Below are positions 46,049 through 59,000 of a stretch of 64,000 nucleotides of DNA, in pieces. The translations under genes and the position numbers were made by a program. Origin of the DNA: Cladopsammia gracilis (taxonomy: Eukaryota > Cnidaria > Anthozoa > Scleractinia > Dendrophylliidae); NCBI GenBank assembly GCA_022457155.1, contig JAJGOT010000451.1, forward strand, positions 496,001 through 560,000, in the 5' to 3' direction. Below the pieces are notes generated by a model. It was not told the DNA's origin and made no database searches. It was given only the letters and a program-made list of their open reading frames with translations. How positions within the stretch are numbered: the first letter of the stretch is position 1; each line of letters opens with the position of its first letter.

Positions 46049-46229
46049 TACTGAACAACTGAGAATAAAAGGTGTCACGATAATGTCCCACAAACACCGT
46101 TCGCTCCCTCAATTTTCAATTACGGACAGTTTGTGTTGGCTTACATGAGATGCATACAGTAACCCATATACACTTGATCCGCCATGTTGGTTGTCAAGTG
46201 AAAAAGTTATCATTTTTTGATAAACCAAA
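46049..46229. promoter_or_regulatory. Candidate bidirectional promoter between ceramide synthase and BBS5
   Basis: Only 181 bases separate the two ATG codons, which face away from each other. A perfect YY1-type motif CCGCCATGTT lies at 46179-46188, 42 bases before the BBS5 ATG. YY1 sites at this spacing are common in animal housekeeping promoters (family knowledge). No good RFX X-box is seen, although BBS genes are often RFX targets. Confidence 0.6.
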
Positions 46230-46854
46230 ATGGGTGACTGCAACTTATGGGAAGACCGAGATGTTCGTTTTGACATTACCTTGCAGTAAGTTGAATTTAA
46301 TGTAAAAATATGTCTGATTTTTACCTTTTTATGGGTGAAATTCACTGATCTGTTGTGTGTTTTTACTGTAGGCAAATGCAGCTGAGACCAGGAGAGGCAA
46401 GTTGCTTTCTTTCGTGGAATTGTTTGCTTTCCAGACTTGAATTTCTCACAAAAATTTTCTCTGCTGCATAGGTGTTAATTGACAAGCTTGATTCAGTAGA
46501 AGACACGAAGGGAAACAATGGGGACAGAGGTACTAGCACTAGCTAATGATAATCACATGTAAATCTTACCAGCAAGAGCGATTACAGAATAATGCAGGGC
46601 CATTTTGTTCCACCTCGTTTACATGTGTCAAGAACTCTTTGTAGAACGAGGCATAACGCAATAGACACTATCGTCATTCAATCGGCATCAGTCAGAGTCA
46701 ATTCTGATATTTGGATGCCTTCCCTTTAATAGCCACAAATACAATATGGGCATAAAAAATAGCTCTTCCACTTCTACCACCAATATATGTTAATAAGTGC
46801 AGTCTGCAGCATTTTCAACCCCCCCCACCCTGTTTACCCCCCTGCCCCCCCCCC

Positions 46855-46934
<80 letters not shown>

Positions 46935-49900
46935 GCTCAGTTGCCAATATATCTCTTTTTACTCAAACAATAATATTGGTTTTGAATGTATTTTTGTCTT
47001 ACCTTCTTATCGTCTAAGTATTAATATATTTTGTTTGTAGGAAGACTTCTTGTTACCAACCTTAGATTGATATGGCACTCGCAAAGTATGCCTAGGGTTA
47101 ACTTGTGTGAGTACTACATATGCTACTGCTAGTCTGTCTGCTTCTTGAAAAATGCCAAATTTAATTTGTTTACATACACACATAACTTTATTTAAACACG
47201 GTAAAAACATCAGTTACAAACTAACAAAAGATAAAAACTGGTTTATTGTTTGCCGAGTGGGAGTACGAGGTGGACATAAAGCGATTGATTTCATTATTAA
47301 ACTTTTTATAAGATCCGATGGCTCTGACAATCTGTGGAAGATTATTCCACAACAGTGCCCCACTGTAGCAAAAGCTGCGTTTTAAAAAAGCTGTACGGGC
47401 TTGGACAGACAGAATTTGTTTTCCTTGTTTCAAAGTTCATAATCTGTGCTGAAAGGTGTAAGCAGGCCTTGAAGATACTCCGGAATTTGATTGGTTACAG
47501 TTTTAAACATTAGTTTCACTTTGACTTTCTTCCTTCAAGTAGAGAGGTCATCCCATCCTAGACTAGTGCAAAGAGTAGTAGCACTAGAATAAAAGTCAGA
47601 CTTACAGGGGGAGTAGGGTTTGTTGAGAGCTCCTGCTCCCTTATCATAACTATGTAACATCAATTATGGGACAAATAAACTTGACTTAGTGATAACCCTA
47701 ATGGCTCAATTTTGTAAGTTTTAAATATTGTACTAGCAAACAAATACATGTAGTGATTATTGTAAAGTACTGCTTGCCAGCTTTCATATAACTGGTCACG
47801 CTTTTAATTTGGCTAGGGTTTAATCCCCAGACTCAAAAGTTAGAACTACCTTGTATATAACAATAAATGGTACCACAGGAGATTACTGCTTATGGCTCCG
47901 TCAATTCCAAGCACGCTCACCCCCCCCCCCCCAACCAACCCCCCCCCCAGGCATTTGTCTTTTTTAAAATAATGTTGCAAATGCCCCACGGTGGGGTCAG
48001 CTTACAAGCACAAATCCCCACGGTGGGGCATCTGGAAGATCAAAAATTTATTTTAATGATTATTGATGGAAGCAATAATTGTTAACAAATAAATGGATCT
48101 TTATTCATGCCAGGAATAATTTTGTTTTACGTTGGTATTACTTATACCCATTTCCTCATTCATTCTAAATATTTGTGTTATGTTTCCACAAAACTTTTGA
48201 CTCCAATAATTTCCTGTCAATTCTTGTTGTTGATGTTGTTAGTTATGATTAAAATTATGCTTACGTTCAATCTATTTAAGGTCGTTGTTGATGATTTTAA
48301 GTAAGTTGCCATTGAATTTTTAAATAGCCAGATTCTTCTGTTGTGACATATCCTGATGGAAAGACACCATGGCCACAAAAGTTGGCAAATAAGACGTTAA
48401 CAACAATTGAAAATTTACTGTGATATTATCTTCTGTGGCAATTGAAAGGTAAGGCACTAGCCGGCCTGTTTTGAAAAAATGAAAAAAATTGGAAATGGAA
48501 TAAAATGGAATATGATTGCGTTCGGTCTGTTACTCCGGTTTACTTGAAAAGTGCGGGACCCAAACAATGTTTATCAACTCAGTTTTTATATTTCTATATT
48601 GGGGGCAATAAGGAAATTTAAAATAAACAGGGAAGCATGTACGGATTTTAAAATCCAAAAGATAACATTGTTTTGACAATGCCCCACTCCCGAGCTGACC
48701 TGTTTTAGCAAATGCCCCACCCTTGGGAAGGAAAAGTTATAAAATGCCCAACAAATGCTGTGGGAGGGGATGAGCAGGCTTGGAACTGACGGAGCCATTA
48801 GTAGCTTTCATTTGAATGGTCGCATAGCACAATAAACAGTACCACAGAAAAGTACTGCTCAATAGCTTTCATTTGAATGATTACACTTTAGGATTTCATT
48901 AAAAGACTCAATAGTCAGAACTACCTTGTACAATATATTAATAAACAGTACCACAGGAAAGAAGTTAGAGGTACATTATACAACACAAGGTTATATGATG
49001 GGAGTGACAAGGTTTATGCTGCATACTGGTATTAACTGATTGAAACTGAAAGGTAATGTGTTTCTGTTTGCAGCTGTGGGGTTTAGTTGTGTTGTCAATG
49101 TGTCTACAAGATCAGCAAATTCGGTATGTAGTGTTCTTTGGCAGATTTTTAACGTGATGTCATTTCTCCAATAGTTTTTTGTAAAATACCTCCAATTTAT
49201 TTATTTTTTATTTATATTACAGAAACTTCGTGGTCAAACAGAAGCCTTGTACCTTTTAACAAGATGCAATAACACAAGATTTGAGTTTATCTTTACTAAC
49301 TTGGTAAGCGATAACAAAAGCCCCAGCATTTTTCATGTTATCCTTACAATTTACAAGAACCTTTTTTGCATCTGTAAGGTAAACTAAAAGTCTTTGTTTA
49401 CACTTATAGTGTGTCCATGCTTCATGCGCAAAACCAAAGGATGGAGGGCCTTTTCAGGGTCCAATGCAAGATTGTGGAACTCTCCAATTATCATGAACAG
49501 CCATTTAAACATTTTTTACTGCAAGATTGTGGAACACACTCTCCAATCATATTAAACAAAAACAGCTATTTAAATGTTTTTTACTTTCTTATGAGGACTT
49601 ATCATTTTTATTTTTTCATAACTTAGTTAGCTTTAGCAATAATGTTATTCCCATACATAATTTCATACTTTAATTTTTTTTAAATTTAGATGTATGCTTT
49701 TGCTTGTAATTGAAGGCTTTTCTGCAAAAAGGGTGTATATCGCCTTTTGGGCCAGTTTTCATTTTTTGCAGGATCAAGCTAATTTTTGCCAGACTGACTT
49801 GTTTTGACATGATAAACATTGTTTCGTGATTTTTTTTTTTTTTGCTGATTTGCCCCTCATTTTTGAGAAATAATGTTGCAGTCAGTATATAATTCAAGTT

Positions 49901-52900
49901 ACTGCTTACATATTTATAAAGGATTCAAAATGGTTAAAATGCCCAGGCAATCATGAGGGTTAGGGGCCAGCATTATTTAAAGGGAGGGTTTCACAGCTCA
50001 GCACATGTGCAAGCTATGACGTAACCCATTTAATTTTGTTGTTTACCAATTGGAAGTGAGTAGATAACTCTGGCAGGAAATTTGCTCGTGAAAATGTTGC
50101 AGTCAGTCAGCCGATTGAATGGATGCATTACTGTACCCATGTGCACCATGAAAGCCACCAGAGCATAGAATAAATCCTTTGGGTCAAAGGTTTTATTCAG
50201 TGTTGACTTTGTCTGTGTGATCTGTTGAAATGTAAATATTATACATGAAGCAATCACAAATATTATTGTCTTTTCAGGTTTCTGGTAGTCCCAGACTTTT
50301 CACAACAGTTATTTCAGTTTTTAGGTAGGTTGTATGACACAGACACTCATCTGATAACTGTTTAAAGATTTGTGTTTGTTGTACTGAAGGATAATGACTC
50401 CTAAGAATCTTGTTGTTTTTAGGGCATATGAATCATCAAAGCTTTATCGTGACCTGAAGCTGCGTGGAGCACTGATTCTTAACAAACAACTTCGTCTTTT
50501 ACCCCTGGAACAGGTCTATGATAAGGTAACAACCTAATTCATTGACCAGTTATCAATGAAGCAGAATTAGTTAGGATATTAGTAAAAAATACATGTATGT
50601 ATCATTCTGTGACAATTAATGGTGCAATTTTTGTGCCTTTCCCCTCTCCCTCTGTGGTATTAAATTATTTTTTGTAAAATCTTTTTGTTGAATACGTTAT
50701 ATAAATTATATTTAAAATCATGCTAACCCCAACAAACTCAAAGATGCTGGTTTCCATGAAGGCGTGAAGATTACAAAATAATATTAAATGGGCAAGGCAA
50801 GATGAATCAAGTACTAACAATATAAAGTACATGCATACAGTGGTTTACTGTTGAGTGTAATGAAAGTAATTTCGTGCTTACTTTCATTTTGCAACACTAC
50901 GGCTTGTGATTAACTGCTCTATTCACTAAGTGAATCTAACATTGTGCACATTTCACAAAAGAAATTGAACAACAAAACTGGATAGGAAAATATGAAACTT
51001 GAAAGGAAATTTACATTTCATTGTTGAGATTATAACTAACACATCTCCATTTAAATCTGTACTTCTCCATTTAAATCTGTACTTTTGAAAATCTATCATG
51101 TTCCACGGGATATTCCGTCTGTAATCCAATCAGGATGGTCCGTTTTAATTGTGGTTTCAAAAGCGGGATGATTCCGCATTTCAACCAATCAGCAGATCAC
51201 TTAGAAATATGATATCTTCCACTGTTGGAACATTTCGCATTTCAACCAATGACAAGGTGTCTTTTAACGGCTGCAATTAAGACGTTTCTATTTTTATTAT
51301 CACAGCATCAACGTGCAAATATTTTTGGCGCCAAGTTCTGTAATGGTTGTCTTGTTCTAAAAAAAAATGACAACTTCTCCCGATCTCACGTAATGTACAC
51401 GTAGATATTTTTATTTTGCACAGTTCCGAGTACGCCTATTTACAATTTTCTTTTTTAACTGAATTTCAGAGCCATGTTGTTTTTACTCAAATTTTTAATT
51501 CGTATGGTTTCTTGCACAATGGTCACTTGTACATGTACAAAGTTGAAGAGCATTTGATTCGAATTCGTTCAATGCATGCAAACTCAATTACGGTCAGTGT
51601 TACTCAAACAAAGACACTGTTATTTTCGCATGGAATATTCCGCTCTTTTTCCAGAACATCCCGCTTTTAAGCCAATAAAACACCTTCTTATCGACAGCTA
51701 TTTACTTATCTTTTGTACACATCTAACAATTTCCGCCCAAAGTTGCAATTTAATTAACACCAGGTCAACAAAGGTCGAACAGCTCATTTACATGGCCAAT
51801 AGTCAAAGCGAAGAACTGGCGAAGTCGAAAGTAGTTTTGATAATTCTCTTTCAATTCTTCATATGTTCAAAACGCGAATAATATTCCATCTATTCCCTTT
51901 AATTAAAGACTGAATAAATTTCAGCTAAAGAGTAGCCTATCAAGATTTCAGAATTTATCTGCCACTACGAATTATTTCAGCAGTCAAAAGCGAAGAAAAA
52001 TCGCACGACGACTCATATATCACTTTGTTTACTTTAATATGACAGAGAGAAATTATAATTCTTCATGCTTAGCTTTAAGAATTCATAACTCGAATAATAT
52101 TCCATCGATTCAATTGAATTAACGATTGAATTACGGCTTAAGAGTAAGCGATCAAGATTTTAGAATTTATCTGCCATTAGAATTTAATTTTAGTCGATTT
52201 TAGCCCGTCAAGCCTATCAAGAAAGCGTCGAAGCTAGTCGAGACGGCAGCGGACGAGTTGACGGTGTCGTTACGCTCGACTGAGTTTGATGGATTTTAAA
52301 ACGTACAGTACATCTGCTCACCAGATGCACTCAAATCGTTTGTCAAATAGCATTTGCTCGTATGCCGCCGCACAATTCCCTCTATATCAGCAGAACACAC
52401 GGCCCTAGTGGGCCCTATTTTTACCGGCTTGTCGTACCAACAATTCTTACAAAAGAAGAATTCAAATGCATCTTTGTTCGTTGGATTCTTAAGAATATGT
52501 TCTGACTTACCCGAGTCACTTTGTTCTACCACGACTACCACTGAGCTTGTGTCGTTTGAAATTTAGAAACTTGTAATTCATCCTGTACGGCAGTGTCATC
52601 CGTTTGCAGGCAGCTTATAAAGCTGTATCCGACCCTGCTACACCGTGGCCATCTATCAGAGCTATCGGCATTTTTATATCGTTACCGATGTCGTGGATTT
52701 GCCACCCTTCATGTTCATTTTGGGTTCTAAAATACAGGAGTCTAAAGATGTATCATTACTGACTCAACACATTGGCCTTTGTTTGTGCAATCTGATTTTT
52801 CCTTCAAAGTGCAAAGATGGTGGCTGCATCACCACCCAATAGATTGAAGCGTGAAATGGGTGAAATTCGCGCTGGCGGGAAAATTAAGTATTGTCAATCA

Positions 52901-53052
52901 CAAACTAATGGGTCACCGTAATGTAACACGATATTTTATTCCACAGTATTACACAAACATACATTGCCTTAGCAGTTACACAGAAAATTAAACTTACACT
53001 GTGATATAAAAAGACGCAAACATGCTCTTTTAATGTGAAGTGCTCTAACAAA

Positions 53053-53088
<36 letters not shown>

Positions 53089-56000
53089 CATACCAACTTC
53101 ACCATAACAGTGATTTACAAATTCATTCAACTCATGAGTGCGCCTTTACAACGGAATATTCCGGACACGCTTCACTGCACATTGTTTTTACTTGTCATCG
53201 CGTGTCACCTGAAGATTCAAAGATTGGTAGAATGTCGGGACATTCCGTGTTCCAATTTTTAAGTTGAATTTTTGTTTTTCAAAGTACCCTTATCTTTGGT
53301 CTTGATGTTTCGCCGTGCTCCTTTTCCATGGACCGGCTTCTTCTCTGTGTGACTTTGTTTTGCCTCCTTTACAAGTTTAACCTGAAAATTTAGGCTGCTG
53401 TTCATTAAATGCATTTATAGTCAAAGAGACAAACATTTTACACTAGGCCCAGGTGACTGAGGATTTTACGTTTATTTATTTGGGTCACCCTCTATTACAA
53501 GTTTCTTTTTAAGCCAGTACTGAAGTGGGTTGAACCTTTATCAAGCAGTCAGTCATAGCCATTGCCCGAGGGCGACTGCTAAACACATGTTTGACTGATC
53601 AGTGTCACTCTGTTAATACAACCAGCAACGGACCATAAAGATGTGATTGTATTAATGGCGGGCATATCGTAAAACACTGTAATGAAATGGAATAATAGAA
53701 ATCAGAAATGAAGATTTTTATTTTGCAATTTGCTATTTGGAATGCTAGACGTACTTGCAGTACGTTTATACCAAGATTCATTGATCGTGAGATACCTTCC
53801 CTTCATCATTCAAGTAATCTGAACTGGGAAGTTGTAACTTACCGGTTGCTGGTTTTCTTTCTTTTTTATCAGATGGAGCAACTTTTTATTTCTTTCTTTA
53901 TACTCGCTATCATCATCCAGTTTGTCAGGTTGAGGTTCGCTATAGGTGAATTCCAGAAGGTCAAAAGTTTGTCCTGCCTTTTGGTAATCTTCCGCAGTTA
54001 GGGATTCCCACAACTTAACTTTTTTCTCCTCCTCCTTGATCGCCTCCTCCCACCATTCACGCTCTGTTTTAGACATTCTAATTTTTAGTTTTTCCACGGA
54101 ATCTGTAATTGTCTTGATTGTCGGACATTTCTTTAGGTCTGGCTTTAAAACTGCCGGTTTCCCAGGAGGAATTTCTTTTAGTACTATGTACGGTCCCTTC
54201 GCTGGGTACCACTCCTTTCTTGCCGACTTAGCCCAGGGGCGGTAATTCATCTCCACCTCTCCTTTGTCATTCAACTTGAAACGGAAAGCATGGGGTTGAC
54301 TGTGGTGTTGGAATTTGGCTGTGTAGTCGCGTAGCCAGGACTTGACGTCGTAGATGTTTTCAACGGTGCATGTAATTGGAGTTGGGCTGTATGCGCTTTG
54401 GATTACACGTAGCAGATCATCCAGGGTCACAGCATCAGTCTTGGCCAAGGCTATTGAGATTCGACTAAACAGCTGAAAGAATATTACGATACTAGTGTTA
54501 TTGGCTGGTAAAATGCAATAGCAGTCAGAACGGAAAATACAATAGAATCTTATTTTGTATTTGTTCTACCTGTGTTAGTTTCCACTGTGCTCAATGAATT
54601 GAAATTATTTAATCAGGTGCGAGCCTGATTCTGAATAGTGTAACTGTATATTAGCCTCATGCCTATTCGTCCATCTTTTTCTCATAGCTGGGTAGAACCG
54701 TACGTTGTTACCTTGTGCTATTCCCTTTTAGAGATTATGACGATTACAGTTACCCCCTAATCAATAAAAGAAACACTAACCTGATCAATGTCTTCATGTG
54801 TGTGTCCTAGTAGTAAATACGACAGTCGTACCTGAAAGTTTAATTAATATATACTGTATAGTGAACGTGTTTTTTTGTCTTGAGTACTCTAAAATGCTTT
54901 TCTTTTCCATCAGAGAAATGTAACATGCTTTCCTGAAGATAACTTGTGCGAGTGAAGATTAGTTGATTTAGTGATTGTTTGATTAATAGAAAACGGCGGA
55001 ATTATTACTGGACGACTGCTTGGTCTGTCAGTTATTCTACTTAAATGTTGTGTGCCACTTGGAATACGTCAACGATTGACCTTGTTCCCATTTCGACCAG
55101 CGACCTTGTGACATGCAAAGGTTGAATCTTATTTCGTTCTCATATACAAAATTTATACCTTAATCGACTTTCAATCATGGTAAAAGGTATATAATCACTT
55201 GGTTTAACTTATTCACCTTTCTGAATACACCAGCCTTCACAAGCAAGGCACAAAACCCCAAGATGTGGATATTTTTGCAGTCGCGGTAACAATTGTCAAG
55301 TTGCAAATATAGGTTGGGTGGCAATGGTCCTTTCTAAAAAAAATAAAACAGAGAAAGACTCTTCAGTAAAACGGTGTTGTCCTTTGCAAAATATGCAGCA
55401 TCGAAACTCATTTCAGAAAACCTGCCTTGATCTTTAAACTTATAGTTACCCAGTAAATCCACCACCAGTTTTCGTAAATTTTATATATTTTAAAATTACA
55501 TGCTTCTAATAGCCCTTTTCACGGTTAACTCTGCTCATTTGCATTACAATGAAATTTAGCACATATGTGGGGCAATTTCGGGCTATTTTGTAGTTTTAGC
55601 CCGAAATTGCCTCGCATCCACGTTGGATAACATTATAATGCAAATGAGAAAAATCAACCGTGAAAAGGGCTATTCAACAGACACGTGAACGGTCGCATGC
55701 TTTTATTTATGTAAGACACTGGATGACATTATGAACCCTCCGTTGCGTTTCTCTTGTGTTATGCTGAAACGTATACGAAAATATTCTTACCGTATTTATA
55801 AGATGTCTAAAGCAAGTTACTAAAGAATTTATTGTTGGATTAGCATCCTGAGGCCATCTCAAGAAGTCCACAAAGCACCAGGCTAACTTGTGTCCGTGCG
55901 ACAGGACTCCAGTTACGTGGGTTTTCATAAATTGGTCACATTCTCCTTCCAACTAAATGATAAGAAACAACGCAGCGTTAGCTGAACGCTCATTTCTGCG

Positions 56001-59000
56001 ACAGACACAGATAGACTTGAATTATTGAAAACAATGTAAAGACCTGTAAAACAATATACCGTCAAAATCCTGGTTATATATAAGCCCAACCAATTCAATA
56101 ACGGAAATATCGCTCCGGTTATACACCAACCTTTGACTTTTGTATCCAGTGGGGCAAGTGCGTCTTGCTTTGATCCATACCATCAATGATAATTGAAAGG
56201 TATCTTTCGGGATGCTGCTCGGCCTTCTTTTGATGTTTATAATATTTCTTTCTTTCTCCGCTGCAAAAAAATAATAGAAACTATTTAAAGTTGTCAAGAC
56301 CTTGAAAAACACTTTACACTTTACAAAACAGTCACGCTAGCTTATCACAAACTTTCAAAGGCTCAACAGGAACACCAAGACATTTACTATTTTTTTTTTA
56401 CAGTAATGTACAGATTGGCACTTACGCTTGCTGTTCCATATGTCTTTGTTTTCTCTCTGTCCATGTAACTCTGTTTTCTTTGTTACGTGTCGAACGAATG
56501 TGTTCGTTTATCAGGAGACAGACTCCGCATTTCGTGAATCGATTTCTCTGTTTTGAAACAAAAAGAGAACAAAACAAAACAAATTCCATGTCAGTAAATA
56601 TCAGCAGCTACATCCTATAAAAGGAATGGAAAATCAGATTGCGCATGACCTCTAACCTTTGGTATTGTTACTTCAGGAAAACGACGCTTCCACATTCTTC
56701 TAAACTGCGAAATCTGGAGGGGTTTGTCAGTTTGACCTTTAACTGCCTCTCGGTACATTTCGTAGACTTTACGTACGGTTAGGCAGGCTGGCAGCTCCTT
56801 ACGGTTGACGTCTGGCATCACGTTTGCCAAGGACCTCACTAGCTCCGCTAACCATAGTTCAGCTTCCACTGACCTTCTTGTTGCCAAAATTATGCCGCTT
56901 CGAGCATGGATCGGGCTGGCTAACCCACGGACGGTGTAAGCATCTTTCCAGCTGTGAAATCTTGAAAAAAGAATCAAGTCATATTAAGTTCTTTTCATTT
57001 GCTTTGTGAGCATATTGATAAATTAAGTGACAAACAATTGAGCGAGAGCCTGAATAACTATACTAATATCTGAAACGTAATCAACCCACGTCTTTCTTTT
57101 ATTTCAAGAAGTAAGGCATTTAACAAAGATTAGAAAAACATTTATCTGCATAAAATGACCTACTTATAAATAGATGTGGAGGTCCATTTTCAACGGCGGT
57201 CTAAATTAGAGTTCGTTTAAAGGCCCACTATCACCCAAACTACATTGCGAATTTAACGCAGTCGAAAATTCCCGAAAGAGCCAATCACGAGCGAGCTGGT
57301 CGTTTGAGAACAAACGACAGCAAAGCCGAATGGGTGATAGTGGGCCTTTAAATATCAACTTGCGTCCTGTGGACCATGTTACAGAGGAGATTTTATTCAT
57401 TATAGTGTACTGAGCAATTAATAGGAAATAGTATTTATGTATGTCCATTATATTCGCTTTAAGATTTAAAAATACTATTTACAAGGCTAAAAAAGGTAAA
57501 AAAATCCAAATGAAAACGTTTTTAGCCTTGTAAATAGTATTTTCAGTCCAATTAGTTACCTTCCATACGACAATCCATGGCTAGAGATCCAAGCCTTTTG
57601 GCAAACCTCTTTTTTATTAACGAAGTAGGCCAGTGTACTTTTTCCATTTTGTACTCTCTGACCAAAAGAAAAAAAATGAAGAAGCCATTGCCCTTGCTCC
57701 TCTCGGTCTAATTCCCAGTATTCCTTTCTGGCCTCCAATAAATCGTTTAATGTTAAAGTGTCCTTCAAACAGTTCTTTTTGCAGCACTTTTTCATCCTTG
57801 TTTCTTCGATGCATCCGACAGAAAGCATTTTCCTTTTTCGCGAATGTTTGATTGATGCCGTAGCATCTTCTTCTATCAGCGGATTGTTATATGCTCTCTT
57901 TTTTAAATCGGGGGTGTCAATTCTTTCCTGTAGGACATTAATTGAAAAAAGGGCTTAGATTTAACAATGGAACAAAGGAGATGCAACTCCAATGAATAGT
58001 TTTCAAAGAGTTCTTCAAAGCTTACCCGATGATCTTCATCAAAGCTGTTATCCAAAGTTTCAGGTGGCGGTGAGATTGTTTCGTAGTCAGTGTCGCATTC
58101 CTTTTAGCAAACAAAGAACAAAATGACAACTATCGATGGCTAGTAGTTTGCGTAACTTTATAATTCAGAAATCTGTAAGAAACCACCACTCTAACTGAAG
58201 TCCAGGAAAACGTGTGCTAACCCCAGTGTGCAATGAAAACAAGAGCAAAACATAGTCGATAATACTCGTCATTGTTTTACAAATACATGAAATACATTTT
58301 ATTCCAGATTTCTTTATTGTAATTCAGTAACTAGTTTTAATTTCCTTATTGTAATTGGCTCGGAAATACCATGTCTAGAAATGGGAATACTGAAATAAAG
58401 TTGTTGTTGTTGTCATTGTTAATTTTTCCTCACGTATTAGCTACAGAAAAGCTCTCCTTGGCGACAACCCTGGAGATTACAAACTAGTCTTTCCTATATC
58501 AAAGTCGTATTATAGCGTATTATAGCGGTTCTAACCCTAACCCTACCCTAACCCTAAACCATACGAATTAAAAATTAGAGTAAAAATGTGTGTCACTTGC
58601 TTTTTTCGTGCTTTATCTGAAATTCAGTTTAAAAAGAAAATTTTAAATAGAGTCTAAATAGGTGTACTCAAAACTGTGCAAAATAAAAATATCTACGTGT
58701 ACATTACGCCAGAGATCGGGAGAAGTTGTCATTTTTTTAGAACAAGGCAACCATTACAAAACTTGGCGCCAAAAAAATTTGCTCGTTGATGCTGTGATAA
58801 TAAAAATAGAAACGTCTTAATTGCAATCCATTAAAAGACATCTTGTCATTGGTTGAAATGTGGAATGTTCCGACCGTGAAAGATATCATATTTCTAAGTG
58901 ATCTGCTGATTGGTTGAAATGCGGAATCATCCCGCTTTTGAAACCACAATTAAAACGGACCATCCCGATTGGATTACAGACGGAATATCCCGTGGAACAT

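Noticed and set aside
46049..46093. Upstream extension of the ceramide synthase start
   Set aside because: The codon at 46093 is TTG and the added residues do not resemble the family; the ATG at 46048 gives the expected WLPEN-type N-terminus.
56022..56312. 96-codon frame with many Arg residues
   Set aside because: It is an alternative frame over the transposase exon 56131-56260. The correct frame gives SIIIDGMDQ and joins both neighbouring exons in phase.
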